The translations under genes were made by a program, and so were the position numbers. Shown piece after piece: positions 22,840 through 32,793 of a DNA stretch of 42,477 nucleotides (position 1 is the stretch's first letter; each line of letters opens with the position of its first letter). The notes under the pieces were generated by a model. That model saw only the letters and a program-made list of their open reading frames with translations. It was not told where the DNA came from and did not search any database. The DNA lies in assembly GCA_023853785.1 (NCBI GenBank), contig JAJIRX010000930.1, positions 1 to 42,477 of the forward strand, read 5' to 3'. The DNA comes from Psilocybe azurescens (lineage: Eukaryota; Basidiomycota; Agaricomycetes; Agaricales; Agrocybaceae).

Positions 22840-23737
22840 CCTGTTACTTTTAGTGTGCAGTGAGAGTCTTGTGAGTTTGTTGTAAGTCGGTGTAGTGTTG
22901 CGTGCAAACGAAAGCGCCTGAAGTGTAAAGCGCAGCAGAGATCTCTTGGCTGCATGAGGAAAGAGTGGGAGAGAATTGAGAAGAGTGAAAGGACGGCCAA
23001 ATTGAATCGACAAGGTGAACGCGAATGACGTGATGGATCCATCACGTGCAACATTTCTTCGCCAAATATTAGCCCCTTTTGGTGGAAAACGCTGACTCTG
23101 GAAGTCAGCGTAGTAACGTTTGGTGCATTATGATGACAACTATACATCAGTAGACAGTGAGAGGATATGTCAGTGCATGGCTAAAGGTGTTCATTAATCG
23201 GTCGACCATATCAGTGTTAACACAGTCCTACACACAGGACAGAACACAGTAAAGCTGTTATCACGCTCACTTTGATTGTCACTTTTCTTACATTTTTACT
23301 GCACTTTTGCACGGACAAAGTCACTTTGCGTGTCAAAAGTGAGAAAAGGTGACTTTGTTGACCAGCACTTGAACAGTTGAAAAGTGCAAAGAATGCGGGC
23401 ACGTCGCCATCTCAGTTAAATGTAGTGACAACCGCATTTGGTAATGACTTTCTGACAAGAGAGCTTTATCACAGCCATGTCCATGACTCAACCAAGTAAA
23501 GGTACTAGCATGTGTGCTAGTGATTCTATAATCATCCACTGAGTTGTATATTGTTTCAAACTGTGAGCATTTGACACAGCAAGAGCATTCCGTGAACTAA
23601 ACCTGCTAACAACAACATTCTCACTTGAGCAGGCTTCAATATGAGAGCCCCATCGCAGACAAATTCGACATAGAAGGGGGTGATTTTACGGTGTCCAACC
23701 AGTTTTGGGAATAGAATAGCACCGCCTTCCGGTGCAT
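22840..23737. promoter_or_regulatory. Conserved intergenic region, unit 3 (left part)
   Basis: Counterpart of 1265-2280, with the dyad at 23315-23358 and a loss of about 130 bp relative to unit 1 (the part equivalent to 1630-1755). It ends in cttccGGTGCAT, where the TIR element has inserted. The conserved sequence resumes at 26105. Confidence 0.5.
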
Positions 23738-24275
23738 TATGGAAACCATGACTATCAAGCTCCCAAAATAGTACCGGCAGAGCTGCCGATCTATTCTCCG
23801 ACATCTGTAAGAATTGTGACCTCAGACACCTCTCCAATTAATACAACGCACATGTGTACGGAACAGCAACTATATATAGATCAGTACATATTCCCACGTC
23901 CGTTCTGGGTACCCCGCCGACCTAATTCATGTCGTACAGCCAGTAGAACAAACCAATTTTGATAGAAAAATGAATATATTCACTTAGATATGTTTAAAGA
24001 AGCCCCATCCCAAGAATCTTTGTCTGCTGAAGGGTATGCTTTTTGCAGTGCTGAACAACCTTATATACAGAGCATTAGTTATAAATATGGCTCTACCATT
24101 CGTCAATTGCATCCTCGTCAACTTGCTCTTCATCTGTAAAATGAACTTCCAATTCAAAATTATTACCATCCTCCAAAGCATTCAACTCCGCAATATGAAC
24201 CTCATCTAAGAAAAGTACAAGGTTTGAATCAACGTCAAAATAATAGTTGGGAAAGAAACAGAGAATTGTCAGAGA

Positions 24276-24655
24276 TCACTCACCAAGCCCTCGCCCATTA
24301 TTTATACCTCCCATGTAATACTGACCATCACTATCAGTTTCCTCAATCCCTCCCTCGAGTTCCTTCCTGGAAATGAGATCCATGGTGTTTCCACCAGAAT
24401 CAACACATGCAAGGTGTTCCTCCCGTTCAGTGATGTACTCAACCGCTTCATCTAGCCTCTGCAATCAAAATAAAAGCTCCTTATAAACATCCCAAATATT
24501 CTCTCCAATGACTACAGGGTTTCCCATACTTGTGTACAATATATTTGCAAATTTATTGAACGTTGGAGGCACAAGTTCAAAGACTGGATCTCCTGGCGGC
24601 GCATAGAGATTTCGAGTGTAATAAATGGCTTCCTTCTCTACCTTGATCTATTAAA
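24276..24655 (-). pseudogene. Unidentified coding remnant inside TIR element
   Basis: On the minus strand an open stretch reads IKVEKEAIYYTRNLYAPPGD and continues to GNPVVIGENIWDVYKEL (about 24490-24655). After a possible 35-nt intron ending TTGCAG it resumes as QRLDEAVEYITEREEHLACV (from 24464). Beyond a stop at 24276, an acidic stretch FLDEVHIAELNALEDGNNFE follows in another frame near 24150-24210. The composition is protein-like, but I do not recognise the family. It could be a decayed transposase or a second captured host gene. Confidence 0.4.
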
Positions 24656-24940
24656 TTTAGATCAAATCTTCTATCTGGGGTTTGTGATCAAAATATTAGA
24701 AGTACCTTAAAATCTAGACACCGAATTGCTCAGGAGATTCACAGATATCATTTGGAACACCATGAGGAGAACCTTATTTCGGTCAGCTCATTTACTGGTG
24801 TTATTTACCTGATCCAAGTATGAATCAAGCTCGCTGAATCCAAGGAATAAAAAGCCAGCGAAACACAAGTCTTTCAGAAAAATAATGAGTGAAAGTGTCA
24901 AACCAATGTAATTAATAAGCAAGCTGCTGATGAAAAGAGC

Positions 24941-25583
24941 ATGATTCTGAATGAGGCAAAGCTTATGGGATGGGCTGCTTCACTGCTTCAACTGTCATAC
25001 TCATTCATTAACCGTTACCTTGAGATGGTTCAAGTCACTCCTCCCTTTCCCATCCCAGAACTTCGTTTTGTTCATGCTGGAATAGCATTTGCACAGAAGG
25101 AGATTGATATTGCAGGCTCTGATCACTCCTCACTTCATGCAAGCTACCTTATTGAGGAGCTAATTCAATCTACTGAGCTTCCTTTCCAGAAGTATATCCA
25201 CAATGGCAATGCAACACCTCTTCAGGATCCATGGGAAAAGGGATATGATACTGGTATCTTCCTCTGTTTCATCCAACACATCCAGTACCAAGAGACTGCA
25301 CACCAGGCATACATATCTGATTTTCAGGGTGTGTTCCTAGCTCTTCTTTCAAGGTGTTCTAACTTATCCATTAATTATTTTTGTTCTTTAGGTGGAAAAA
25401 CCCTTCTAACTGATCCTCAAGTAATGACCAATCCGTCTGTAAATATTTATTACTCTCATCCCTATTCTAATTATTGTGTTTTCAGAGAGCTTGGGCATGA
25501 CCTCTTTGGGGAGGGAAATTCGCGAAAGTGCTTTTAAAGCCTTTCCAGAGCAGCACAAATGCAATAAATATTGCATGGTTTAA
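24941..25583 (+). pseudogene. Alpha-kinase domain fragment carried by TIR element
   Basis: Encodes the C-terminal part of an alpha-type (atypical) protein kinase domain. From ATG 24941: LLQLSYSFINRYLEMVQVTP, FVHAGIAFAQKEIDIAG, QKYIHNGNATPLQDP, HQAYISDFQG. A short intron (about 25330-25390, GTGTGT...TTTAG) is followed by GKTLLTDPQVMTNPS, a likely second intron (about 25441-25487), then LGHDLFGEGN. The family's terminal zinc-binding signature appears as AFPEQHKCNKYCMV with a stop at 25581-25583, but it is in another frame, one base out near 25525. The frame also ends in a stop upstream of about 24895, so the N-lobe may be missing or in further exons. Agaricomycetes carry many alpha-kinase genes, so capture from the host is likely but inferred. 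Confidence 0.78.
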
Positions 25584-26110
25584 ACTTAGATCTTTAATGG
25601 AGATCTAGGCAAATTGAATTAGAGCAGATCCAGACTGTCAATATATTGTTACAGATATCATTACTTCCGGTGCATTATCTATGGACTACTACATTAATTA
25701 CATGTCATTACTAGTCTCCGGAACTCAAAAGAATCAAAGACGATTGCGGTGTTTACCTTTGAGCGCTAAAGCTTGAGCGGCCCGGTCATTGACGCATCAG
25801 TGGCTATGCATACGCATCATAACATTGATTGCACTGCGAGCTATGTTATTCCTTTTCATACAAGAAATGAACTTTTCAGATTATTCCTCTTCGAGAATTG
25901 ATCCAGGTAGCTTACTTAGTCTATGCATTATGTATTATGTGGGATATAACTACCTAGTAATTTGTATCACTTGTAGACTATCTACGAATATGTGCCTGGT
26001 GAAAATGGAGAGGTGTCCAGAGTCACAGTGCTTACAAACGTTGGAGAATGGATCGGCAGCTCTGCCGGTACTATTTTGGGAGCTTGATAGTCATGGTTTC
26101 CATAGTGCAT

Positions 26111-26323
26111 TGCATCCAACTCTCTCTGTAATGGGAGTTGCACTGTGTCTATTACTAAAGCTGTACAGACATCTGTGCGGACTCCGTCAGAAACACAACA
26201 CCATTGTGTAGTCTAACTCTGTGATATACTGTGATAATGTACAGTGAGCGACATAGGTGAGTACATTCTTCCTCGTCTTTCCGCGAGTCCAAATGGTGCC
26301 AAGAATATCAGGACTACTGGGCA
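26111..26323. promoter_or_regulatory. Conserved intergenic region, unit 3 (middle part)
   Basis: Counterpart of about 2285-2490 between the two transposon insertions. It keeps cgtcagaaac, tgatatactg and the segment up to aatatcaggactactggg, where the foldback element begins. No gene. Confidence 0.5.
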
Positions 26324-27094
26324 CTGCTGGCGCCGACCAGTGTAAGTAAAACTTACAGCGAATTAAATACAGAACTTATGTAAGAATTGCTGTAAGTATG
26401 ACATACAACACTTCTGTTTGAAAATAATACAGATAACAAACAGTATTTCTGTTTCTAAGCTGTAAGTTGATAATACACCTGAATAAAGAAGTTCTATTCT
26501 TTGTCTGTTTGTTAAATATACAGAATAGCTGTATGTAATTGCTGTGTAAAACATACAGATATTGTGTATGTAATCACTGTATGTTATACAAACACAAGTT
26601 CTGTAAAGAAAACTTACAGTCAAAGTACAGAATTTCTGTTTGTTGTATGGAATTTATGTATATAATTGCTGTGTGTAAAACTTACACCAAAATATACCTG
26701 AGCAAGTCAAATACTGTATATTTTGGTGTAAGTTTTACACACAGCAATTATATACATAAATTCCATAAGTACAACAAACAGAAATTCTGTACTTTGACTG
26801 TAAGTTTTCTTTACAGAACTTGTGTTTGTATAACATACAGTGATTACATACACAATATCTGTATGTTTTACATACAGCAATTACATACAGCTATTCTGTA
26901 TATTTAACAAACAGACAAAGAATAGAACTTCTCTTTATTCAGGTGTATTATCAACTTACAGCTTAGAAACAGAAATACTGTTTGTTATCTGTATTATTTT
27001 CAAACAGAAGTGTTGTATGTCATACTTACAGCAATTCTTACATAAGTTCTGTATTTAATTCACAAGTTTTACTTACACTGGTCGGCGCCAGCAG
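26324..27094. mobile_element. 771-bp near-perfect foldback (palindromic) element
   Basis: Left arm 26324-26697 is the inverted copy of 26716-27094 with only a few mismatches and small indels; the loop is 18 nt (26698-26715). The ends read CTGCTGGCGCCGACCAG and its complement. Units 1 and 2 have an uninterrupted site (ctattggggtgaagatt), so this is an insertion; only a short G-rich duplication is possible. The arms are AT-rich and packed with TACAG/CTGTA motifs. Open frames inside are read from both arms and are artefacts of symmetry. No transposase is present, so it is a MITE-like non-autonomous element. Confidence 0.93.
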
Positions 27095-27306
27095 GGGTGA
27101 AGATTAAGAGCAATTTGAGACATGTACAGGATGTGGTAGCTATTAATAGCAGTATTGATATCCAGCACATTGCAGTGCACGTCGCAACGTTGTACTGCAC
27201 GAACTGACTAGGGCACATACCCGTGTGAATTCCCTTAACTTCTGTGTTACTCCACGCCCGTGGGCATCGTTAGCAACTGTTTCTTCCTTCACAAAGCCCT
27301 AGTACA
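27095..27306. promoter_or_regulatory. Conserved intergenic region, unit 3 (right part)
   Basis: Counterpart of 2490-2660 and 13110-13323, ending in the shared acaaagccctagtacaATG before NACHT copy 3. No gene. Confidence 0.5.
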
Positions 27307-29176
27307 ATGCCTAAAGACAAGAAATATTCCGCCAATACGCTCTCATCGCACCCTCAACTCGGGTATGCAGCTGCTCCAAGGTGCCAGGAACGTCATGATT
27401 ACTGGCGGGAGCATTCGACAAGTAGTAGAAGGGAATTACTACGAAGGAGGAAGGGACGTAGGTGAGCAGCAGTGGACATCATACACTGAATATTTACATT
27501 AATTCCGGAGCGATAGGACTGCACATTCTGGGGCAGCATATCGCGACCGATGCAATGTATAACTCTGCCGAACGGTTCCCTCCCGCTGAAATGCCACCCC
27601 GGAACTCGTGAGAAGATAATCAGCGCTATACTCGGCTGGGTCAATGACCCTACTCCCAAGGAACGAGCGATTTGGCTCAATGGACCAGCAGGAGCGGGAA
27701 AATCTGCTATCGCCCATTCAGTTGCCGTTCTTCTACAGGAGAGCTCGGATGATAGCAAGTATGCCGGGAGCTTTTCTTCGCAAAAGATGCCATTGGACGG
27801 GGACGGGACCAAGCTATTCCCAACAATAGCCTATCAGCTCGCCCTCAAATTTCCATCCTTTCGTGCCCAAATTGATGCTGCTATGCTCAGTAATCCCACT
27901 CTTCCGACAAAATCCATCGACGTCCAACTCCAATACCTCATCATAGAGCCATTACTACGTGTCAATGACTGGTCTGCGCATAACCCCACAATCATTATCG
28001 ACGGTTTGGACGAATGTGCCGGGTCAAAACAAATGCAGTCCGAAATTCTTTCCCTCATTTCCAAGGCAATCATCAAGCACAATATCCCCCTTCGATTTCT
28101 GATTGTTAGTCGCCCCGAGTACTGGATTTCTGATTCGTTCAAAATTGGACCTTTGGTACACGTTACAAAGCTGCTCTGTCTACGAGACGATCAGGACGCA
28201 GATAGGGATATTGAGAGGTATCTTCGAGAGGGATTCAACAAAATTTACAAGGAAAATATTCAAATAATGTCTTCTACTCCGTGTCCTTGGCCTCCAGATC
28301 ATATTATCAGGCGGTTTATGTATAGCGCTTCAGGCCAGTACATTTATGCATCTACTGTTCTGGAATTTGTTGGCGCATCATCCAATTTCGGTGACCCCCG
28401 AGAACAACTCCAGGTATTGACGACGCCTGGACCGCATCATGCATCCGCATTTTCGGATCTCGATAAACTCTACGCCACCATCCTGTCGTCATATCCTCGA
28501 CCAAACACAATGAAACGTGTCATTGGTGGACTCTTGCTCGAATTGAGCGAAAAACGATTCAGGAAATGCTGGGAGTTGATTCCGGAGAGATTCAACTCGT
28601 GTTGAGGGCCTTAACCTCCTTGATCAAACAATCCAACGCTGAATACTCCGAGGAGTTCCGTGTGTTGGAGCCTATCTTTGGGTCTCCATTGCAAGAGGCT
28701 TCGATATCGTTCTGTCACCTATTGTTTGTAGAATTTCTCCAGGATGAGTCAAGGTCAGGAGAGTATGCAATAGATAAGAACGCCGTTGGTCATCAGTTTG
28801 TGTGCGGCATGCTCAAGCTCGGGGTTGCTATTGTTCAGGATAGTCCATGGGCCGAGTGGACTATAGCACGGTAAGTGCCTTAGCATTTTTGTCTATGCAA
28901 GATATACAAGAACACTGATATGTACATTTCTGACAGCATAGGGCTATCAGCCTATCGTGCGATGCTCTTTAAATTTCATGGTATGCCGGGGAGGATTGCA
29001 TACGATGCCAGATCTATTGTCGATTCATTGGAGGAACTTTGCGAGAGCCTTCATATGATCTTGGCTTGCATTCCTTTCCAATTTGCCCAAGCAAGTCATA
29101 TGTACTGGTTTACGAACACTGTCTTGTCTTTTCTTGACATGAGGTAGGGACTAACTCGGATCTATCCGGGTAGTAT

Positions 29177-29222
29177 CCGTATCCGAACCGCTGGATATTT
29201 GCCAAATACGGTTCGGATACGG
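29177..29222. repeat. Left subterminal hairpin of hAT
   Basis: Perfect 14-bp arms CCGTATCCGAACCG (29177-29190) and CGGTTCGGATACGG (29209-29222) around an 18-nt loop; further CGGATAC motifs flank it. Such subterminal repeats are usual transposase-binding sites in hAT elements. Confidence 0.85.
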
Positions 29223-29483
29223 CTCGGATACACTAATCCGTTTAAGACCCGTGCCCCAAGGGGGGTAGCAGCGGCTTGGCAGCGGCGACATGTTAGTAAA
29301 GTAGTTCATGGATTAAATTCCATCCCCTATAGCCAATTATTGTCCGTTTTGCTCATATTTGGGTGCATTGGAAAGAGAAAGAGCAGTAGAATTTAAATAT
29401 AGCAAAATATAAGCCAAAATAGTTGTAATTTTTACACAGTAAAGGTAACAAGGTTCAATTTACATTCTTGCTGATAGTTATTT

Positions 29484-32400
29484 TCAATCTTCACCTTCTG
29501 ACCTCATCCTCAGCTTTACCCATTCAGTCACTTCTGAGAACTTTGGAAAAATAGGGGTCTTAGCCCATGAACCTAATGCCATACGAGCTTTGAATGTTTG
29601 AGAGCTCATATTATGTTGCATGTGATTGACTTGACGACGGCCAGTCGAAAATGCTCTTTCAGCATCCACAGATGTTGCTGTTGTTTAATGGTCAGTTTAA
29701 TATTTCTAATAGAAGTTTGAATAAAAACCTGGTGCAGAACAGAAGTCTTGTCCCATTTTAGCAAGAAGTGGGCAATTCTTGCTTGCATTAAACCAATACT
29801 TCATGTAGCCACCAGCTTCTTCAATTACATTTGATGGAATTGGATCATCCTCAAGGTAAGTTTGAATGTGATCCTCGGGGTATTGATTTAATGTTTTTGA
29901 TCTTCAGGTACCTTGATTCTCTGGAGCAGCCCATTTCGACTCGTCCTAATAGAGCATTAATTAATAATAGGATGCACAAAAATATATGAAAATTACTTTG
30001 TTTCTCCTTTGCTTTGGAGCACAAACATTAGCTTCCTCAACAGCATATGTTGTTTGCCATCGATTTAAAACTAGTTTCTTGATGGTCTTCAACTTCTTTG
30101 CATCAATTTCTTTTCGCTTTTTAGCCAAATAAGCTTGCAGTCAGGGCACATCACTGTAATTTGATTAACTGTGTGTAGATGAAAGAATAAGAAAAGATCT
30201 CATACCGATTGATATAACATAAATTTCACAATCCCAAGTCAGATCCATATATTTGTCAATAAGTAGAACAGCAGCATGTGCAGCAATCCGAATAACTGCA
30301 GGAGTTTCTTGAACCAGCGAATCAGGATCAGAAATGTCAGAATCAGAGTCAGAATCAGGTGTTGGAATATTTTGGGGCTTGTCCTCAACAGCAGCAACCA
30401 AGCTGTCACGCACACAATACAGCATAGGAAGGGCATCGACAATAAGAGGAACCTCAGCTTTAGAAAATAGGAGTGTAACATCCTTGAAAAGCTATAAAAA
30501 ATATAACAAGGTCATTTAAAATATATAAAATCAGTGACATTAAATAACTCACCTTCAGGGCCTCTTGTACATCACTTGCAAGTTGCCACTGCTTCTCAGA
30601 AAGATGATATGCCTTCAACTTGTTTTCAGACACTGCTGTCAGGGACTGAACAATACTTTTAAAATGCAAATGAGCTGCAAGACAATCAAAGTCGGTGTTC
30701 CATCGGGTTGCAACACACTTATCCAGAGCTCGCTTGTTAGATTGTTGATTTGGATCCTGGTCAATGAGATGCTGAAATTTCTCATTGACGGTTGTATTAT
30801 CATGGACCCAGCGTGCAAGCCCAGAGACCTAAAAAATATATTAGAAAGCAACAGGCCAATTTTAAATAGAAACATTACTGCAGGAAAAAGCTGGAGTGCC
30901 ATTTTTTCCTCTTCTGAACTCATCATTACCCCTTTCCTACCCATTTCCTCTATTGCAATATCACGCAAAGATCTTACCACAGCATTATCATGAGCCACCT
31001 GACCATCATCTCCGCCATCATCCTCTGCATCTACCACTGCCTCCCTCTAGTGCAGCAATATCCTGATCCTCTGTTTCTCCATCCCCTTCATCAAGAATAT
31101 ATTCTTCATCATCACTACCTTCCAAAGTAACTTTCACAGACTTCTTGAGTTTGGGCTTTTGAAAAAATGATATGAAGATCTGCAAAATATAATTTAAATT
31201 AATTCTAAACCAAAAAGAGAAGAGAAATATTAATACCTTTGCAATCAAATTGAATATATGTGCTAAACACCGAAGACGAGCATCCATACCCGGAAAGTCA
31301 GGCAGAAATTCAGGAAGAATTTGAGCAAGCTTGTTGCAGTTGGAAGCATTGTCCATGCAAATTCCAAACAGCTATCAACAATGTTCTGAGCAATTTGAAA
31401 AAAATTATCTTGCTTATTTGCTTACTTTTTGTCAAGGCCAAAACGTTTTACACAATCAGCAGTCACAGCTGCTAAATAACGTCCATCATGTTTTTGAGTT
31501 AACCTATTTTATCAACTTAATCAGCATTCAAAAGTGAATGTAAAAATTGTGCAAAGATACCATATAAATTCAAGAATGGCACGATGGATTATTCCTTGAT
31601 CAAACCAGACTACAACCAACCCAAGGTATGATGAGACCAAAGGTGAGGTCCAGCCATCAAGCACAAGATAGACAATGTTATTAATTTGCTAAGAAACACT
31701 TCAGTCACAAATTTGAAATTACCCAGAATTTGGAATTACCATAAAATAATTTCGTACTTCCAATTACTGCTTGTTCATAAATGTGAAGAAGATTGTGCTG
31801 AACAGTTACTGGATGTGGAACACTGGTTCCTGGTCGAAGCATCTCAATTTCAGCAAGATAATCCTCATCCAAGATTATATTGAATGGACGAGCATCCTTG
31901 GCATAACACAAAGCAATAAGAGCATGGTGAGCAGCTTGCGAGTAGGGGGATAGAAGCAGCAACAGGCTTATCACGTAATTTTCCCTGCTTTTTCAGACAC
32001 ATATCCATACCCTTCTGTAGATTGCTTGTACCATCTCCAGTTTTCATTCGTAGTCGTGTAAAAATACTGGCGTGGTGCTCAGGATGAGTTTTGCATTTGA
32101 AAACATACGTCATTGAGACGGGTTTCCCAAATTTGTCAAAATTTTGCTGCAGCAAAACATTGAAATGATTGTAAACCGGAGAACGCCAGGACAGAATTGC
32201 CGCATCTCATAAATAATATATTAGCTCATTTACATATTATAATAATTAAACCACACACCAAGAATGTCATCATCAGACATTCCCCAGACTTGAAGATTGG
32301 TTTGGCAGTTAATAGCTGGTGCATTATGTCTCCGCTTGATTGGTGAGACAATAATTGGAATAATTTTTTAGGACCTTGGCTCTTGCTCTCATCACTTGAT

Positions 32401-32577
32401 GTGCTTGAAGGTTTAGGAAATTCCTCTCCAGGAGATGCAGAGTGTGGTCCAGGCCATGTAGGGAGTCACTGGGGGACCAGGTTGGATAGGAAAGATATTT
32501 GTCCTCTTGCTGGCACCATCTCTGGCAGCAGGGACAGCAGTAGGGATGGCTGGATGGCCACCCTTTCGAGGTGGCAT
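29484..32577 (-). pseudogene. hAT transposase, BED-finger type, frame-broken
   Basis: DNA transposase that would cut and reinsert the surrounding element. From a likely start at 32577 (MPPRKGGHPAIPTAVPAA): a BED-like finger region FKCKTHPEHHASIFTRLRMK with STSNLQKG-type signature (about 32030-32120); FNIILDEDYLAEIEMLRPGT (about 31830-31890); the catalytic-core motif MDNASNCNKLAQILPEF with RCLAHIFNLIAK (31240-31356); an acidic stretch; LARWVHDNTTVNEKFQHL and ALDKCVATRWNTDF (about 30690-30825); and the C-terminal dimerisation motif MDAERAFSTGRRQVNHMQHN (about 29600-29669), ending EGED. Several introns of about 50-60 nt (for example 31182-31238) join the pieces. One G too many at 31043-31045 breaks the frame, and frame changes near 32350 and 32445 are not explained by introns. 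It is probably inactive, but only mildly decayed. Confidence 0.85.
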
Positions 32578-32760
32578 AACGATGCAGGGTCAAGGGAAGG
32601 GAAGCCCAACACAGAGCAGACTCTCATATTATCTGACAGCGGAGAAACCATGATTTTTGATTGATTGATGTCGGAGCTTTAAACTACGTCTAAATATGGC
32701 GGATTATCCGTAGTATCCGCGGTTCTGCCTATACATATCCACGGATACTTAAAAATATTA

Positions 32761-32793
32761 TCCGGTTACTACGGTGCATGGGTAGTAACCGGA
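32761..32793. repeat. Right subterminal hairpin of hAT
   Basis: Arms TCCGGTTACTAC (32761-32772) and GTAGTAACCGGA (32782-32793) around a 9-nt loop, close to the right terminal repeat. Different in sequence from the left hairpin, but it shares the ATCCG core. Confidence 0.8.

Larger units (their letters stand above)
23738..26104. mobile_element. DNA transposon with ~100-bp terminal inverted repeats
   Basis: Terminal inverted repeats 23738-23838 and 26004-26104 both start TATGGAAACCATGACTATCA and stay about 90% alike for 100 nt. A 6-bp direct repeat GTGCAT flanks the element (23732-23737 and 26105-26110). Units 1 and 2 carry a single copy of the site (gtgcattgcttccaact), so the insertion is recent relative to the duplication. 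Inside are an alpha-kinase-like gene piece (+) and minus-strand open frames of unknown identity. No transposase is recognised, so the superfamily is undecided and the element is probably non-autonomous. Confidence 0.88.
13324..27306. repeat. Tandem segmental duplication unit 2
   Basis: Same order as unit 1. Length is 13,983 nt, which falls to about 10.4 kb after removing the solo LTR (18114-18579), the TIR element (23738-26104) and the foldback element (26324-27094). Confidence 0.85.

Noticed and set aside
24911..25583. Retrocopy origin of the alpha-kinase piece
   Set aside because: Two short introns with GT-AG borders appear to be retained, and there is no poly-A tract.
26311..26323. CACTA-type ends for the foldback element (CACTGCTGG at left)
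   Set aside because: The right end reads CCAGCAGGGG, which does not give the mirrored CAGTG end, and no 3-bp duplication can be separated from the G run.
26363..27058. Three open frames (both strands) giving near-identical Cys/Tyr-rich proteins
   Set aside because: They are translations of the two arms of the foldback element; the repetition comes from the palindrome, and no family similarity is seen.
30276..30519. Plus-strand Arg/Ser-rich frames
   Set aside because: Antisense of the acidic DSDSD stretch in the hAT transposase.
32383..32664. 93-codon plus-strand frame at the hAT right side
   Set aside because: Antisense to the transposase N-terminal exon, which has better protein character.
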